Below, piece after piece: positions 1 to 12,174 of a DNA stretch of 64,000 nucleotides. The position numbers were made by a program, and so were the translations under genes. The DNA is from Trogon surrucura (taxonomy: Eukaryota; Chordata; Aves; Trogoniformes; Trogonidae). Numbering within the stretch: the stretch's first letter is position 1; every line of letters starts with the position of its first letter. The notes below the pieces were generated by a model. That model searched no databases and was not told where the DNA came from. It was given only the letters and a program-made list of their open reading frames with translations. The stretch spans positions 7,491,191-7,555,190 of the forward strand of contig CM036628.1 in assembly GCA_020746105.1 (NCBI GenBank), in the 5' to 3' direction.

Positions 1-1177
1 TATCACTGGCCAGATTTGACTCTGTCAAGGTCTTAGCTTTCCTAACCTGGTCTCTGATTACACGAGCAACTTCCTTATAATCATCCCAGGTTACCAGTCC
101 CTGCTTCCACGCTTTGTGAGTTCCCCTTTTGTATTTGATTTGCGCCGGGAGTTCTCTGTTTATCCGTATAGGTCTCCTGGTGGTTTTGCCCGATTTCTTC
201 CTTTTAGGGATGCAGTGCCTTTGAGCTTGGAGGAGATGATCCTTGAAAGTCAACCAGCTTTCCTGGACTCCCAATGCCTCCAGGGCTTTATCCCATGGCA
301 CACTACCAAGGAGGTTCCTGAAGAGGTGAAAGTCAGCTCTTCTGAAATCAAGGGTGTCAAGCTTGCTGAGCTTTCCCCTCTTAGCTGCCCTTAGGATCTC
401 AAACTCCGCCATCTCATGGTCACTGCAGCCAAGGCTACCCACGAGCTTAACGTCACCCACCAGCCCTTCCCTATTGACGAGAACAAGGGCTAACATGGCA
501 CCTCTCCTCGGTGGTTCCTCTATCACTTGGAGAAGGAAGTTATCATCAATGCATTCTAGGAATCTCCTGGATTGCTTGTTCCCTGCCATGTTGTTTTTCT
601 AACTGCTGTCGGGGTGGTTAAAACCCCCCATGAGGACCAGGGCTTGTGAATGAGCAGTAACACCTATCTGTTTACGAAGGGCCTCGTCCACTTGGTCCTC
701 CTGATTGGGTGGTCTGTAGCACACCCTCACTGTAATGTCTCCTACCCTTCCTTTGACCCTGGTCCACACGCACTCGGTTCTTTCGTCATCGCTTGCCAGG
801 TGGACCTCCGTGCATTCTAGCTGCTCATCGACATAGAGGGCAACACTCCCTCCTCGTTTCCCCTGCCTGTGCTTCCTGAACAGTTTATACCACTCTAGTC
901 CAACATTCCAATCACAGGAGTCATTCCACCATGTCTCTGTGATGCCAATCAGGTCACAGCGCTACAGACTCACTATCATCTCCAGCTCCTCTTGTTTATT
1001 GCCCAAGCTGCAGGCATTCATATAAAGGCATTTGAGTTGAGCCCCTGATAAGGTGCCTGGAGGCCCCAATAAAGTACAATTGTGCTTCATCTGTGCTAGT
1101 GACTCTGCTTCTGATGTCACTATGTGTATCCCAGGGTCATTTTCATTTGATCCAGCTACCACCCCTTCCCCCTTCAT
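1..1177 (-). pseudogene. CR1 ORF2, N-terminal endonuclease part (broken)
   Basis: Minus-strand translation gives CLYMNACSLGNKQEELE near 1000, the usual start of the CR1 ORF2 endonuclease, followed at once by a stop. Further on come ITETWW- and YRPPNQE-type segments, then SRRFLECIDDNF, CSDHEMAEF (the SDH catalytic block) and the DFRRADF linker, in more than one frame. This is an apurinic-type endonuclease as in all CR1 LINEs. The reverse transcriptase lies outside the window. Subfamily-level differences from the 55-kb copy suggest a different and older CR1 lineage. Confidence 0.8.
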
Positions 1178-1179
1178 AT

Positions 1180-1883
1180 CTAGTTTAAAGAACGCTCTGT
1201 GAGTCCCGCCAGCTCATGACTGAGGATCCTTTTTCCCCTTTGTGTCATTTGAACCCCATCTGGTTTTAGTAGACCAGGTGCCGTGTAGATCTCCCCACGG
1301 TTAAAAAACCCAAAGCTAGACCGTTGGCACCACCCTTTTAGCCAACTATTAATCAGCTGCACTTTGATAAACCTTCCACTATTTTTCGTCGTAATTGAAG
1401 GAATAGAGGCAAACACAACCTGTGCACCTGATCCTGCAAGCATTCGTCCCAGTGCCCTAAAGTCCCTTTTGAGTGCTTCTGGCCATCTCTCTGCTATCTC
1501 ATCATTACCGATCTGCATAACCAGAAGCAGGTAATAATCAGAGGGTTTAACCAGACCAGGAAGCTTCTTAATAACATCCTAACCCAGGCCCCAGGGAGGC
1601 AGCAGACCTCCCTGTGGGTCGGATCAGGGCGGCACATAGGGCCGCCCTCTGTTCCCCTCAGGAGGGAGTCTCCAGTTACAATTACCCTCCTTTTTTTCTT
1701 AGACGAAGAAGTCCTAATGCGTGTGACTGAGTGATTCACCCTAGCCAGCCCTATGGGTGAACCTCCACCCGTCTCTTCCTTTGCCTGGCCCTCGTTGTCT
1801 AGAGCCCCACACCTGTTTTGCAGGGGCAACCGGGCAGGTGAGGGAGGCCGGGCAGGGATGCTCCTTCCTCTCCTGGCAGGCAC
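1180..1883 (-). pseudogene. CR1 ORF1, esterase-like (SGNH hydrolase) part
   Basis: Two overlapping open frames, 1494-1883 and 1180-1518, together cover the C-terminal esterase-like domain of CR1 ORF1. The first has VIVTGDSLLRGTE, the nucleophile block with Ser in GDS (residues 71-73), and then VCCLPGAW. The second has IGND near its start and ends with PDGVQMTQRGKRIL. A frameshift near 1575 separates them. In the CR1 ORF1 proteins I know, the last block reads D-G-L-H; here Gln (residue 90 of the second frame) stands where the catalytic His is expected. The copy is therefore doubly disabled: frameshifted, and probably lacking the catalytic His. Confidence 0.75.
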
Positions 1884-1966
1884 CTGCTTCCGCTCCTCCC
1901 CATCCTTTAGGTCCCCCCCTTTCGCCTGATGGCCAGAGGGGAGGGGATTTTCTGCTTCTTGTGGAG

Positions 1967-2251
1967 CTAGCTGTTACCATTCAGGAAGTGGCTCCACCAA
2001 TCTGTCTCTCTCTCAGACTCCCTGATATTCCTCAGCCTTCCTACTTCCTCCTTCAGCTCGGCCACCAGGCTGAGCAGATCGTTCACCTGGTCACATCGGA
2101 CACAGGTGTGGCCTCCACTACCCTCCACGGCAAGCGCCAGGCCCTGGCACTCGCTGCAGCCCGAGGCCTGAACACCCCCGTGCTTGCCTGGGGCCTCTGC
2201 CTGGGTGCCCACAGTTTTTCTAACGGCCTGTGATCTGCTTGCTGCCATCAT
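1967..2251 (-). pseudogene. CR1 ORF1, N-terminal zinc-finger/coiled-coil part
   Basis: A 94-codon frame that starts with tandem ATG codons. Residues 32-35 (CSEC) and 48-53 (HTCVRC) form a Cys/His cluster like the zinc-binding motif of CR1 ORF1 proteins. Residues 56-82 are rich in Leu, Glu and Arg in a coiled-coil pattern. In CR1, ORF1 is an RNA-binding, multimerising partner of the LINE ribonucleoprotein. The frame stops at 1967, and the downstream esterase part continues in another open segment, so the ORF is interrupted here. The start is supported by its position just after the GC-rich leader. Confidence 0.72.
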
Positions 2252-2565
2252 TGGTCAAAAGACCTCTCAAAAACTGCACACGGGTTTGTTTAGAGCACCA
2301 GTAAGTATTCCTGTTAACAAAAGCCCACCCTTTTTGGCCTTTTGTTTGGTGGGCAGCGACTGGTCTCTACCCTCCCCACGGCTTCTTACGCCCTGAGGGG
2401 GCAGTTCACAGCCCGTTAACGCCGTTAACGTTAACGAGCCCAATCAGCGGCTGGTTACGAGCGCTCGTGCCTCGTTTAGAATCCCCGCGGCTGAGGGCGG
2501 CTCCGCTCGCGCTGTCTCGGCCGCCCGCCCCCGCGCTGCCGGTCCCGGCAGAGCCGAGTCGCTGT
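2252..2565 (-). other. probable CR1 5' UTR/internal promoter region
   Basis: This stretch lies directly upstream (minus strand) of the ORF1 start codon at 2251. Its outer half, about 2400-2565, is very rich in CpG and contains repeated GTTAAC steps, unlike the surrounding AT-rich DNA. CR1 elements have a GC-rich 5' UTR with promoter activity, so this is the natural reading. The outer limit is set only by where plus-strand CR1 3' sequence begins near 2572. It could instead be unrelated GC-rich flank. Confidence 0.5.
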
Positions 2566-2571
2566 TCCCGC

Positions 2572-2996
2572 GCTGGAGCAGCTCCCCTGTGAAGACAGGC
2601 TGAGAGGGTTGGGCTTGTTCAGCCTGCAGAAGACTCTGGGGAGAGCTTGTAGCGGCCTTCCAGCATCGGAAGGGGGCTACAGGAAAGAAGGAGGGGGGCT
2701 TTTTACAAGGACGTGAAGTGATTGTACGAGAGGGAGCGGCTTTGAATTGAAAGAAGGAAGATTTAGATTAGATACGAGGAAGAAATCCTTTAGTGTGCAG
2801 GTGGTGAGACACTGGAACAGGTTGTTCAGAGAAACTGTGGCAGCCCCCTCCCGGGAAGTGTTCGAGGCCACATTGGACGGGGACCTTGAGCAACCTCGTC
2901 TAGTGGGAGGTGTCCCTGCCCATGGCAGGGGGCTTGGTACTGGGTGATCTTTAAGGTACCTTCAACCCTGCGGTCCTATGATTGTATGATTCTCTG
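2572..2996 (+). mobile_element. CR1 LINE 3' end, plus strand
   Basis: The C-terminal ORF2 remnant and 3' UTR of a CR1. Features seen are the segment corresponding to DRLRGLGLFSLQ near 2590-2640, the GGTGAGACACTGGAACAGG block near 2800, GTCTAGTGGGAGGTGTCCC near 2900, and the terminal GATCTTTAAGGTACCTTCAA plus TATGATTGTATGATTCT tail. It is severely 5' truncated, as most CR1 copies are. It abuts the 5' end of the minus-strand CR1, so the two lie back to back. No target duplication is expected for CR1, and I saw none. Confidence 0.9.
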
Positions 2997-5900
2997 AAAA
3001 GTCTGAAATGTGACAAAAGAATGATTCATCTTTAAATTCAGGCTGGACACTTGTGTTCAAAGCTATCCCGCAGTCCTCTGAAAGACAGAAATCACCCAGC
3101 AGATAGTCCTTACCATGTCTGCCTTGGAGTGATTTGTTACAGCAAAAAGAAACTGCCCAAGAGTAATAAATTAAAAAATAAATCCTCTTTGTCAGTGCAA
3201 TGAGAATGTAGTCTTTATAATTTATTATGGCAGCGTCAAGGAAATCTATTGCGCATGCCTGACTTGTGAAGCCAGAATAGATTTCCTACAGCTTCTGTTC
3301 TCCTTGCAGGAAATTAGCCTGGCCCAGAGACCTTGGCAGTGCCCCTCCAGACCTAGCTTCCACAGCGATCAACAGGAGCTGTGTTTTTTGGCTCAGAGGG
3401 AAAAAAAACAGCGTATTTTTTTCCCATATTTATGGATCTGGCTCTACCAGTGTCCCTAAGTGCTCACCAGTAAGGGTGGAACCCGGCTGGAGATTCAGAA
3501 CTGGCCTCCAGAAAACCTCTTTCTGCCTTGAGCAGCTTGTTAAAGCATGTATCTCTTCCCAGATATGCCAACGTGACCTGGGCAGTTTATTGCAGAAAAG
3601 TTTGTGTCGCAGTTCATAGTGATGTTTTTGTTTGCCCATAGAGATGTGTGTGTCCTTGCAATCCTTTATCTCGTACAGCGTTTTTGAAACAGAAAGGTCT
3701 TTCAAGTGTTCTCGTTTCACTGTTCTCAGCAATTTACCTGTCATCTGATTTAATTAAAGGGTAACTCAGCTAAACTTAATAAGCAGATTAGTCAATGATA
3801 TTTCTTAAAGCTTTGTCTGGGTAAATGTATGTATCTTCAGTTACAGGAATGGCTCAAATAAATGAAGCTTTTTCAGCCACTGTTTTTACTTCCAAGGGTC
3901 TGAAACATATTTTTTAGACCAATGCGCTTTACGAAGGGATGCAGTGCATTCAGAACAATTCCTGGTAGACTTCCCGATGCACTATTCCTCCTTCGCCTTG
4001 TGATGTCCCAGATCCTTTGCATGTTTGACTGGCTGCCCTTTATCTGACGCTGTTGGGAAAGCTAGTACGTTCTCCCTGAGAGGGGAAAGGAGCTCTTTGT
4101 CCTCAACCCGCCTGCTCTCGTATGTCCTCGCTTGGCCCTACATATTCAGAAATACTCAAAGACTGCTCTCCTGCAGCTGGGTCAGGGCGATGGCATGTGA
4201 GGACACTCCCACAGGAGATGCTGTAGCCAGAAAAGAAAGCAAGCCTCACTCTCCTCTCTTGCTTCTTTCCCTTCATGTACATTGTCTTGGCAGCTCTTTG
4301 AGGCAGGAGGGCTGTGATGGGGCAATCCAGCTGGCCAGCAACAGGTAGTGCAGATGTGGAAGTCCTGATATTGAGGTAGAAATACTGCCACCTCCACCCA
4401 TAAGCTGTCCTTGAAATTGTAATTGGTTTTTACACTGAGGTGAAGTGTGCTTTCTACTTTTTAATGTGTTTATTAAGTTGGCAGTATATGATTTATTATG
4501 TTCTTAATGATTAATTTTCTTGCTCATAAGTGCCTGGATTTTTGCAGATGATGAGATGGGGAAGTGTGAGGCTGTCATTCATGAACCTTAACTGAAATGA
4601 AGGGTTTGGCTTTTTAATGCAATTTATATTTATGAGAAACGAATATAAGATCATTTTATATTATTGAAGTAATGTAACTAATACAAGATGATTAAAAAAA
4701 TGATGGTTAGTTAGGTCATGTATGAACTGAGGTGAGCAGAAACTGAACAGCTGCAGAATTTAGGTCCTAACTTTGCAAAACACTGAAATGGTCACTTAAT
4801 TTTGTGGCTGGGGAGGCTGTCCTGCATTAAGTCCTAAGTCTGAAGGAAGTTATGAACATTGCTCAAGGCTACCTAATACTCTATATTCTGTGAAATAGGG
4901 TTGATCTAGGGCAAAACTGAATATGGTGTAGAGTCAAGCACAAGCTCTGCTTGCATTCATTCTTGTCAAGATTTAGCTGCTGTCTGCAGAAGATGCACAT
5001 GAAAAGTGCGGTGGGCAAGGCTGGATTAAACTGGTTTAATCCAAGTTCATAGTTTCTGGTGTGTTTTTTCTACCACTGCGCACGAAAATAAAGCTTGAGT
5101 AGTGTGTGTAGTTGTAACAGTCACAGACTGGCTTGGGTACCAGCAAGTGTCTTCCAGACAAGGAAAACAACCGGTATTATACCACTTCTGTAAGTTATGA
5201 GCACAAGGCACAGTTGACACTTTTATTAATCCATGTGAGAACTTCTGTAAGGGTACAGGAGTTACTCGTGCACCTTCAGAGCTTCTTATTCAATGCTGTG
5301 TCTCGCCGTGAAGTTTCGTAATGAAGTAATTTGGAATTAGGCAGTCATCGTGAGTAAAGAAATCCATTTGAATCCTTCGCATTAAATGTTTCTTTAATTC
5401 ACAGGAATTTCATTTTCATAGTACTGCATGTGCTATTCTGTAACTCCAGTTCAAAGGGGGAAAAACAACAATATTTGAATCCCTGTTTCAATCTACTCTC
5501 TGACAAATAAGTTTTTCCCATTATAAATCAAGGTATTGTCAGAATTCACTTTTCACAAATGTCAAGGTCAGCTAGAAGTTTGTAAATTAGCTCATGCCAA
5601 GAGAAACCAGTTATAAGACTGATATAGAGGTTTGGCTCTGTGAACATGTTGGTTAATCATCTGAAAGTCCACTCTAAATGTTTTTGATTACTTTCTTGAC
5701 TTTATTTCTGTATTTAATTTGAATAAATCTTAGTCACAACCTCATTTGGATAGGAATCACATATCCCCACTGGGTCTTCTTGGAACCTTTTTTAGTTTTA
5801 TGATAGATAAATAAATATAGAAAAGGCTCTATAACCAGCAGAATAATTATAGCAGCTACTACACAGATATTTCAGATATAGGTTACATAAAACAGGAATA

Positions 5901-7698
5901 CAAGTTGTACTTTCTTGACGAGGAATAATCTACTCAAGTGTATGGGAGGCTCCAGGTGGACTTTGAAAATGCTATGGGGTGATCATTTCCCAAGGATTAA
6001 TACCCCAAATGCTGTCACAAATATGAAAACTTCTCTCACGCGTGCTGAAGAAGAGAAGAATAAGGATTCAGTTACAGGCATCCACGGAAAGTTCATCATC
6101 TCAGAGTTTTGTAGATCCCAACAGACCCAAATCAGGCAAGAAGCAGACAGCCTTCTTGCCAAGGGCAGGGTTTTGGTCAGGCACTAGCAGCAGGAACATC
6201 TGACGTCTCTTTCCTCAGCTCGTTCAGTCTTCCAGATTTTTTTTTAATTCTGTGTAATCACCTTGAAGTCTTTTCTTGAGTTGTTTGAACCTCATTGCCT
6301 CTCACTGGAGAGGTCACATCAGATTTGCAGAGGCTGTACAACCTTTGCCTGAGGTTTTCCTGGTGACAGCTTCGTGACTGGGCTGTTTCCTCTGCTGGTT
6401 TATTGCACTGCATTCCTCTCAATTTTCATCAGCGCACAGAAAAATCAGAGGCACTGGCTCATGAAAATGCAGATTTCTCTTTCCTCTTCCAAATCCAGCT
6501 TCATTCTTTTCTGAAGAAGGAGAATTGAAGTTTCAAGTCAATAGCTTGACTACCTCTAATGTGAATTGATGGTAGAGGCAAGCAGTGTAATACTGCGTTT
6601 CAGCTCCTTCACGTCTGTTGGGAACTCACGTATGTTCCTTTTCAAAACGAGTCTCCCCCAGGCACCGCTGACACCATAACAGATGCAGTTTGTCCCTTTT
6701 GCTGTGAAACACGGCAGCCCCAGGTCAGCCAGGACAGTAAATGCCCAGCTGAGGGTTAAAGAGGCATGAGAAAAGCAAATGTGTGAGTGCCAACTGTGAG
6801 GACCTTCTTCTCAAATTTGTGGAAAGGGGGCATGGCCAGCACTCTGGCTGAGGGGGAGGCTCCTCTGGGAGCTCTCAGAAAAGGCAGCCCAAGGATGTGA
6901 AGGACACAGGGAGTGTTCCCTCTCCCCAGCCTTTCCTGCAGTGCCTGAATGTGGCAGCCGGGGCTGGACCATTTCCCTGGCGGATCTGGCTGGGGCTTCA
7001 CCAAGTGAAGAGACCAAGTCCCTCCAGGGGATTGGTGGTCACAGAGAGACACCCCCTCCCAGGGCTCCTGGTTGTGCCTCCAGCTCTCATTCTTCCCCAA
7101 AACGAAATTTCCACTAACCTCAGTGGCCCAGAACGCCAGGCCTTTTAAAACAGTGCAAAAGAAATGATTTAAACAAACACACCATCTGACCTCCCAAGGG
7201 AGGGCAGATAATTAAGCATTAGTTTGAGCAACATTTTAAAAGCCATTATGGATTTTATTTGCAGATCAGTAACTGCTTAAATGGATGGCTTTAAGGCAAG
7301 TGAGTGATGCTTAGCCTCACTGGATTGGAAAGGTGCTCTCCATGGGCAGCTGTGTTTGGACACTTTTTGGTTGTGTTCATGAGAGCTAAAGGAGTGACTG
7401 GTTCTGTGCCAGCCTGGTTTTGCAACACAGACGTATTTTAATCAGGGCTAAATTGCTGACAGCGTAACAGAACATGACAATCGCACAGATTGTTTCACTC
7501 CTCAGCAATGCAACTGGTGAAACCAAAGCAGGTTAATTAGAGGTTATAAAAAACCAAAAGTATTTACAGTAGGTACTATTGAGAAGCAAGTGGAGCCCAT
7601 TTCTCGTTGGAGCCCGTTCTCATTGAGTCCTTCAGCCCCACCATGACACTGGAGTGATGGCCTCTCTGATATGCTTCAGTAGTTAAGGACAATGGGCG
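2997..7698. other. intergenic, no gene recognised
   Basis: AT-rich non-coding DNA. The open frames here (for example 3430-3744 minus and 6756-7100 minus) have no recognisable domain, and I saw no supporting splice context. No repeat family was recognised. Old, diverged repeats or regulatory elements could be hidden here. Confidence 0.5.
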
Positions 7699-7985
7699 TC
7701 ACAGAAGCACAGAATCACAGAATGGTCGGGGTTGGAAGGGACCTCTGAAGATCATCTAGTCCAACCCCCCTGCCAGAGCAGAATGACCTAGAGTAGGTCA
7801 CACAGGAACACATGGAAGTGGATTTTGAATGTCTCCAGAGACGGAGACTCCACAACCTCTCTGGGCAGCCTGTGCCAGTGTTCTGTCACTCTCACAGTAA
7901 AGAAGTATTTCCTTATGTTTAGGTTGAACCTCCTGTTTTCCCCTTTTTTGATCATAGCTCCTTGTCCTCTTACTGGACATCAAGT
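7699..7985 (-). mobile_element. CR1 LINE 3' fragment, minus strand
   Basis: It begins with the reverse complement of a CR1 tail (three ATCACAGA-type units, then GGTTGGAAGGGACCTC, ATCATCTAGTCCAACCCCC). It continues through the block that reads TCCACAACCTCTCTGGGCAG, which is the reverse complement of the ORF2 C-terminus. It fades out near 7985 after CCTTGTCCTCTTACTGG. A short, 5'-truncated copy with many differences from the 55-kb copy, hence older. Confidence 0.9.
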
Positions 7986-10602
7986 CATACCCCAAAGATA
8001 AACCCATCTGACCTATCCTCCTGCTTTTCGCCACAGGAAATTTCTGCATTGCCTCGCAGGTCAAAGAAAGTTGATTATCTAACAGAGGAGTGAAAACATT
8101 TCCCTCCTTTAAACAGCTTGAGCTGAAAGGATGCAAAAACCAAAATGCTGTTTACAGTTTTATTTATCTAAGGGCAGCAGGCAAATACTGATGTGCCTGA
8201 TTATCCGACTGCAAAACGTGGTGCAGTGGGTGAAGGAGCAGTGGGCTGCTGGTCACCAGCAGCACATCAATCCTCCTCTCTGCCCCACAACTGGTCCCTA
8301 TCTGGGCAGCTCACTGGGGTGATGGACTTGCCTTTTGGCCTCTTCAGCCTCAGAAACCAGAAGCAGGTATTTCTTCTGGAACTTAAAGCTTACCGGGCTT
8401 CCAATGTTTTCAGAGGCCAGACCAACATTGTTCCCATTAGTCAGAGAAATATGTCTTCCTCCTCTGAAATCCTAAATCAGTTCTTGGTCTCAGATCTTAC
8501 AGCAGAGGTTTCCACTGGTTAAATGTGTTGGTTTTCAATAATTCACCCTCTAGCTGCACGTCCAACAGTGAACTGCCTAGTTTATCTCTGCTGTATCCCA
8601 CATCCCAAGCCTGCTACATTGCCTTAAAACATAAAAAAACCACAGGAACAAAAGAAAAAATGTGGCTACATCCCTGGGAGCCCTAAGACCTGTTACCTGA
8701 ACCATGATTAACCACTTGATTTGTGCAGTATTAACAAGAGCACTCAGGGAAGAATTAGCTTCCTAAGGAGAGCAAAATAACACCTTCAATCTTGGCCTTG
8801 GCTAAATGGCAGCCTACATTAATATATAATAGTATAAGCTAAATCAAGGAACATAAATATGGAGGACTACCTTACATCTACTTCCACGTGGATTCAGAAG
8901 TGAAATAATACGTATTGTCAGGAAAAAAAAGCCTGAATTGAGGCCATCTTTGTCTTGAAAGTCTTGTAATATCTGCTTATAAGAACTGCTGGCTTTTACC
9001 TAGAATAAAACATGCCTGGATTATTTTCTAATTACTCCATAATTATGATGGAAAAAATGAAGAGAAATGTGTATCTATACTAAAGTCATTACACTGGACA
9101 TATGTGAACTTCAAGTCAGGCAAGGTTACAGCTGGTGATTGACTGTGATTTTAGGGGTGATAGTTATTCCATGAGTGGGTTATCATCTCCTATTTCAGCA
9201 CTTTTTGGTGAAGATCATGTCAGACTGAGGCTCTTGGCAGCAGTTGAGATGCATGGCCACATATGAAGCATGAGGGTGGGAGTCTGGGCCTGGCTTTGTA
9301 GATGATACGAGCTGGGTCCAGGGTTTGCAGTGACCTCTGTAGAAGCTCCTGGCTGCTGCTCTCTTCTTGTGAAAGAATATGTGCAGGTTGGGTTGCAGTC
9401 TTGATAAATGCACACAAAAGGATGTGGTGTTTTCCTGGTGATAAAAGAGCAGTCGAACAAGCAATCCTCAGCGATGACCCACTACAGAAACCACAAGAAA
9501 CAGGGATTATCTGATAGAAAGCACCTGCAAGAACAAATAAGCAAGTATTGCTAGAAGCATGGTAAGAGGTGTTATGCCATAACCGCAGAGGAAGGGTGGG
9601 GTTTACCGGGCAGCCCAAATCCCTATGGGAAAGATGGAGAACTTAGTGAGATACACAGATTTTCAAGTAAACACTCAAGCACAACATTGGTTTTTAACCT
9701 CTATAAGGTCCCCAAGTAAATCCAAATTGCCAGCCTCTCCCTCTTCATGACTCACACCATTACCCAATTTAGCCTAATGGGGACCCAGCTAATTCCCCAG
9801 TTGCTTGTTGTTAAATTAAATCCACTCAGGCAGGGGTAGTTGGGGGTTTGTGGGGTTTTGGCTCTTGAGCTCTGCTTGCTGGGCTGCAGTCACTCTTTCC
9901 AGGGCATGTTGCTTGTTTGGACTATTCTGTCCTACTGTTTTCTGTTGCCACTTTAGGGGATCCTGGCTCCCTGAACACCCTGGGGTACAAGCTGTCATCC
10001 TTACACAGCAGCACAGCTCCTCTTGGACCAGCAGCATCCAGCACCTGGCACCAAGGGAGGTGGAGAGAAGGTAAGGTCTTACCTCACAGATTCAGGCAGC
10101 TGAAGGTGGGGAGTGGCTTGGAAAGCCCAGTGCCCCATCACCGTGCTTGAGGTGCACAAGCCTGTGTCTATCCTGTAGTTTTCTGGGGAGATGGCCTCAG
10201 TGTGTGGTTGCTCATCACGCTTTGCTCTCTCACACCTGCCCTGCCTGCTGAGGATCAGGACACTACTTAGCCCTTTCTCTCTGCACTGAGAGGTAGAGGC
10301 ACAAGCCCCTGAAGCCTTCCTGGTTATTGTCCTTTCTGCTTTGTGTGTGTGGAGCGAGTTCAGCTGCAAAGAGATAGACCATGGAAATCTTGTGGTGAAA
10401 TTTGAGATTGTCATAGAGAAGTAATAGGGTAATTATCTTTCTAAATCTGTGTGTTTTGACAATGTAGAAAACAATTTAGAATCAAACAGGGGTCACTGAC
10501 TTGCTTTATTCTTGTTCTAGAATGACAAAATATAAATTATTATACCCACAGTGCGTTGAGGTTGTCAGTAAGCACAGAAAGGTGTCATGTCTCTGTCCTG
10601 CC
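7986..10602. other. intergenic, no gene recognised
   Basis: Non-coding and mostly AT-rich. Overlapping open frames around 9200-9620 and 9816-10414 occur in several phases on both strands without any recognisable motif, which is the pattern of chance ORFs. Confidence 0.5.
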
Positions 10603-11002
10603 TAGAATTCAGTTACCCAGATGTTTGCTGGAAGACCCACACAGCCAGCCATCCTCAGTCCAGAAGGTTCCTCCAGTGCATCGATGATAATTTCTTGATG
10701 CAAATGGTGAATGAGCTGACCAGGAGAGGAGCGCTGCTGGACCTTGTGCTCGCCAACAGGGAAGGTCTGGTCGAAGCAGTGAAGGTTGAGGGCAATCTTG
10801 GCTACAGCGACCATGAGATGGTAGAGTTCAGGATCCTGGGTGGTAGAAACAGAACACCAAGCAGGATCGCAACTCTGGACTTCAGAAGAGCCAACTTTGG
10901 CCTCTTTGAGCAATTGCTGGGGAAAACCCCATGGGACAGGGAACTGGAAGGTAAAGGGGCCCAAGAGAGTTGTTTGGCATTCAAGGACCACTTCTTCCAG
11001 GC

Positions 11003-12174
11003 TGTTTTGGTTTGGCCTGGCTGGATTTTGGCGGCGGGGGGGAGCTGCAGGGTGGCTTCTGTAAGAAGCTGCTAGAAGCTCCCCAAGTTGATAGAGTCAA
11101 TGCCAGACGGCTGCAAAGAGGGACCCGCCGCTGGCCAAGGCTGAGCCTATCAGTAAAGTGATAGCAGAGGAACGCCTCTGTGAAAAACATATTTAACATT
11201 TGGGAAAAGAACTGTGCCATAACAGCTGGCACAGAGATGGAGGAGTGAGAATCTGTGCAGACACCAAGGTCAGTGAAGAAGGAGGCGGGGGAGGATGAGC
11301 TCCAGGCGCCGGAGCAGAGAGAGTCCCCCGGGTCCATGGTGAAGCAGGTTGTCCCCCTGCAGCCCGTGGGCGAGGTGCAGATGTCCACCATGAGGATCAC
11401 CGCGTAGATGTCCACCGAGGACTCCACACCGTGTGTGTGGATCCCTGAAAGGGGACTGTAGCCCGTGGGAAGCCCGCATCAGAGCAAGTTGCTGCTGGAA
11501 CCTGTAGCCCGTGGAAGAGAGGAATGCCCACGCTGGAGCAGGTTGGCCGGTGGGACTTTTGGGATGCTGCGGGTGGCCCACGCTGGAGCAGTTTCCCCTG
11601 AAGGACTGCGCCTCAGACTCACGAGGGGTGGGCTGCCCCTCGTGAGGTATCTCACGTTGGGCAGTTTGTGATGAATTGCCCTTCGTGGGACGAGTCACGT
11701 CGGAGAAGAGAGCATGAAGCTTGTCTCCCATGAGAGGGACCCCACAATGGCCCTGGGGAAGAGTGAAGAGTCCTCCCCCCAGAGTGAAGAAGCGGTGGAA
11801 CCAACGTCGGATGAACAGACCACAGCCCCCATTCCCTGTCCCCCTGCGCCGCTCGGGGGGGAGGAGGTGGAGAAACCGGGATTGATGTTAAGCCCGGGAA
11901 GAAGGGAGGGATGGGGGGAAGGTGTTCTGTTTAAGATCTGTTTGCTCTTTCTTACTTCTCACTACTCCTCTCTGATTAGTTCTTTTAATAAATGTACCTA
12001 ATTTTCCTAAAATTGAGTCTGTTTTGCCCGGGACGGTAAATGAAAGTGATCTCCCTGTCCTTATCTCAAACCCTGAGCCCTTGGAAATATTTTCTCCCCC
12101 TGTCTAGCCGTGAAGGAGGAGTGAGAGAGCGGCTGTGTGGGTACCTGGCGGCTGGCCAGGGTCAACCCGCTACA
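11003..12174 (+). mobile_element. solo LTR of an avian ERV (ERVL-like), inserted in the CR1
   Basis: The 1172-bp unit starts TGTTTTGGTTTGG and ends CCCGCTACA. It is bordered by the 5-bp duplication CAGGC at 10998-11002 and 12175-12179; removing one copy restores continuous CR1 sequence. A polyadenylation signal AATAAA lies at 11987-11992. No internal retroviral genes are present, so this is a solo LTR fossil. A 5-bp duplication fits ERVL-type (class III) integrases and some class I elements, and argues against the 6-bp alpha/beta-retroviral type. The LTR type is abundant in many birds, but I do not assign a library name. It must be younger than the CR1 it interrupts. Confidence 0.85.

Larger units (their letters stand above)
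1..2565 (-). mobile_element. CR1 LINE, minus strand, 5' end probably present, 3' part cut by the window edge
   Basis: On the minus strand, from about 2565 down to base 1, the order is a GC-rich leader, an ORF1 with zinc finger and esterase-like parts, then the start of ORF2 with endonuclease. This is the order known for full-length CR1. Recognisable ORF2 peptides include SRRFLECIDDNF, CSDHEMAEF and DTLDFRRADF, each matching the better copy at 55-57.6 kb. The reverse transcriptase lies beyond the window. Both ORFs are broken by stops and at least one frameshift, so the copy is dead. Most genomic CR1 copies lack the 5' end, so keeping ORF1 and a leader is uncommon. The family call is secure; the exact 5' terminus is inferred. 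Confidence 0.88.
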
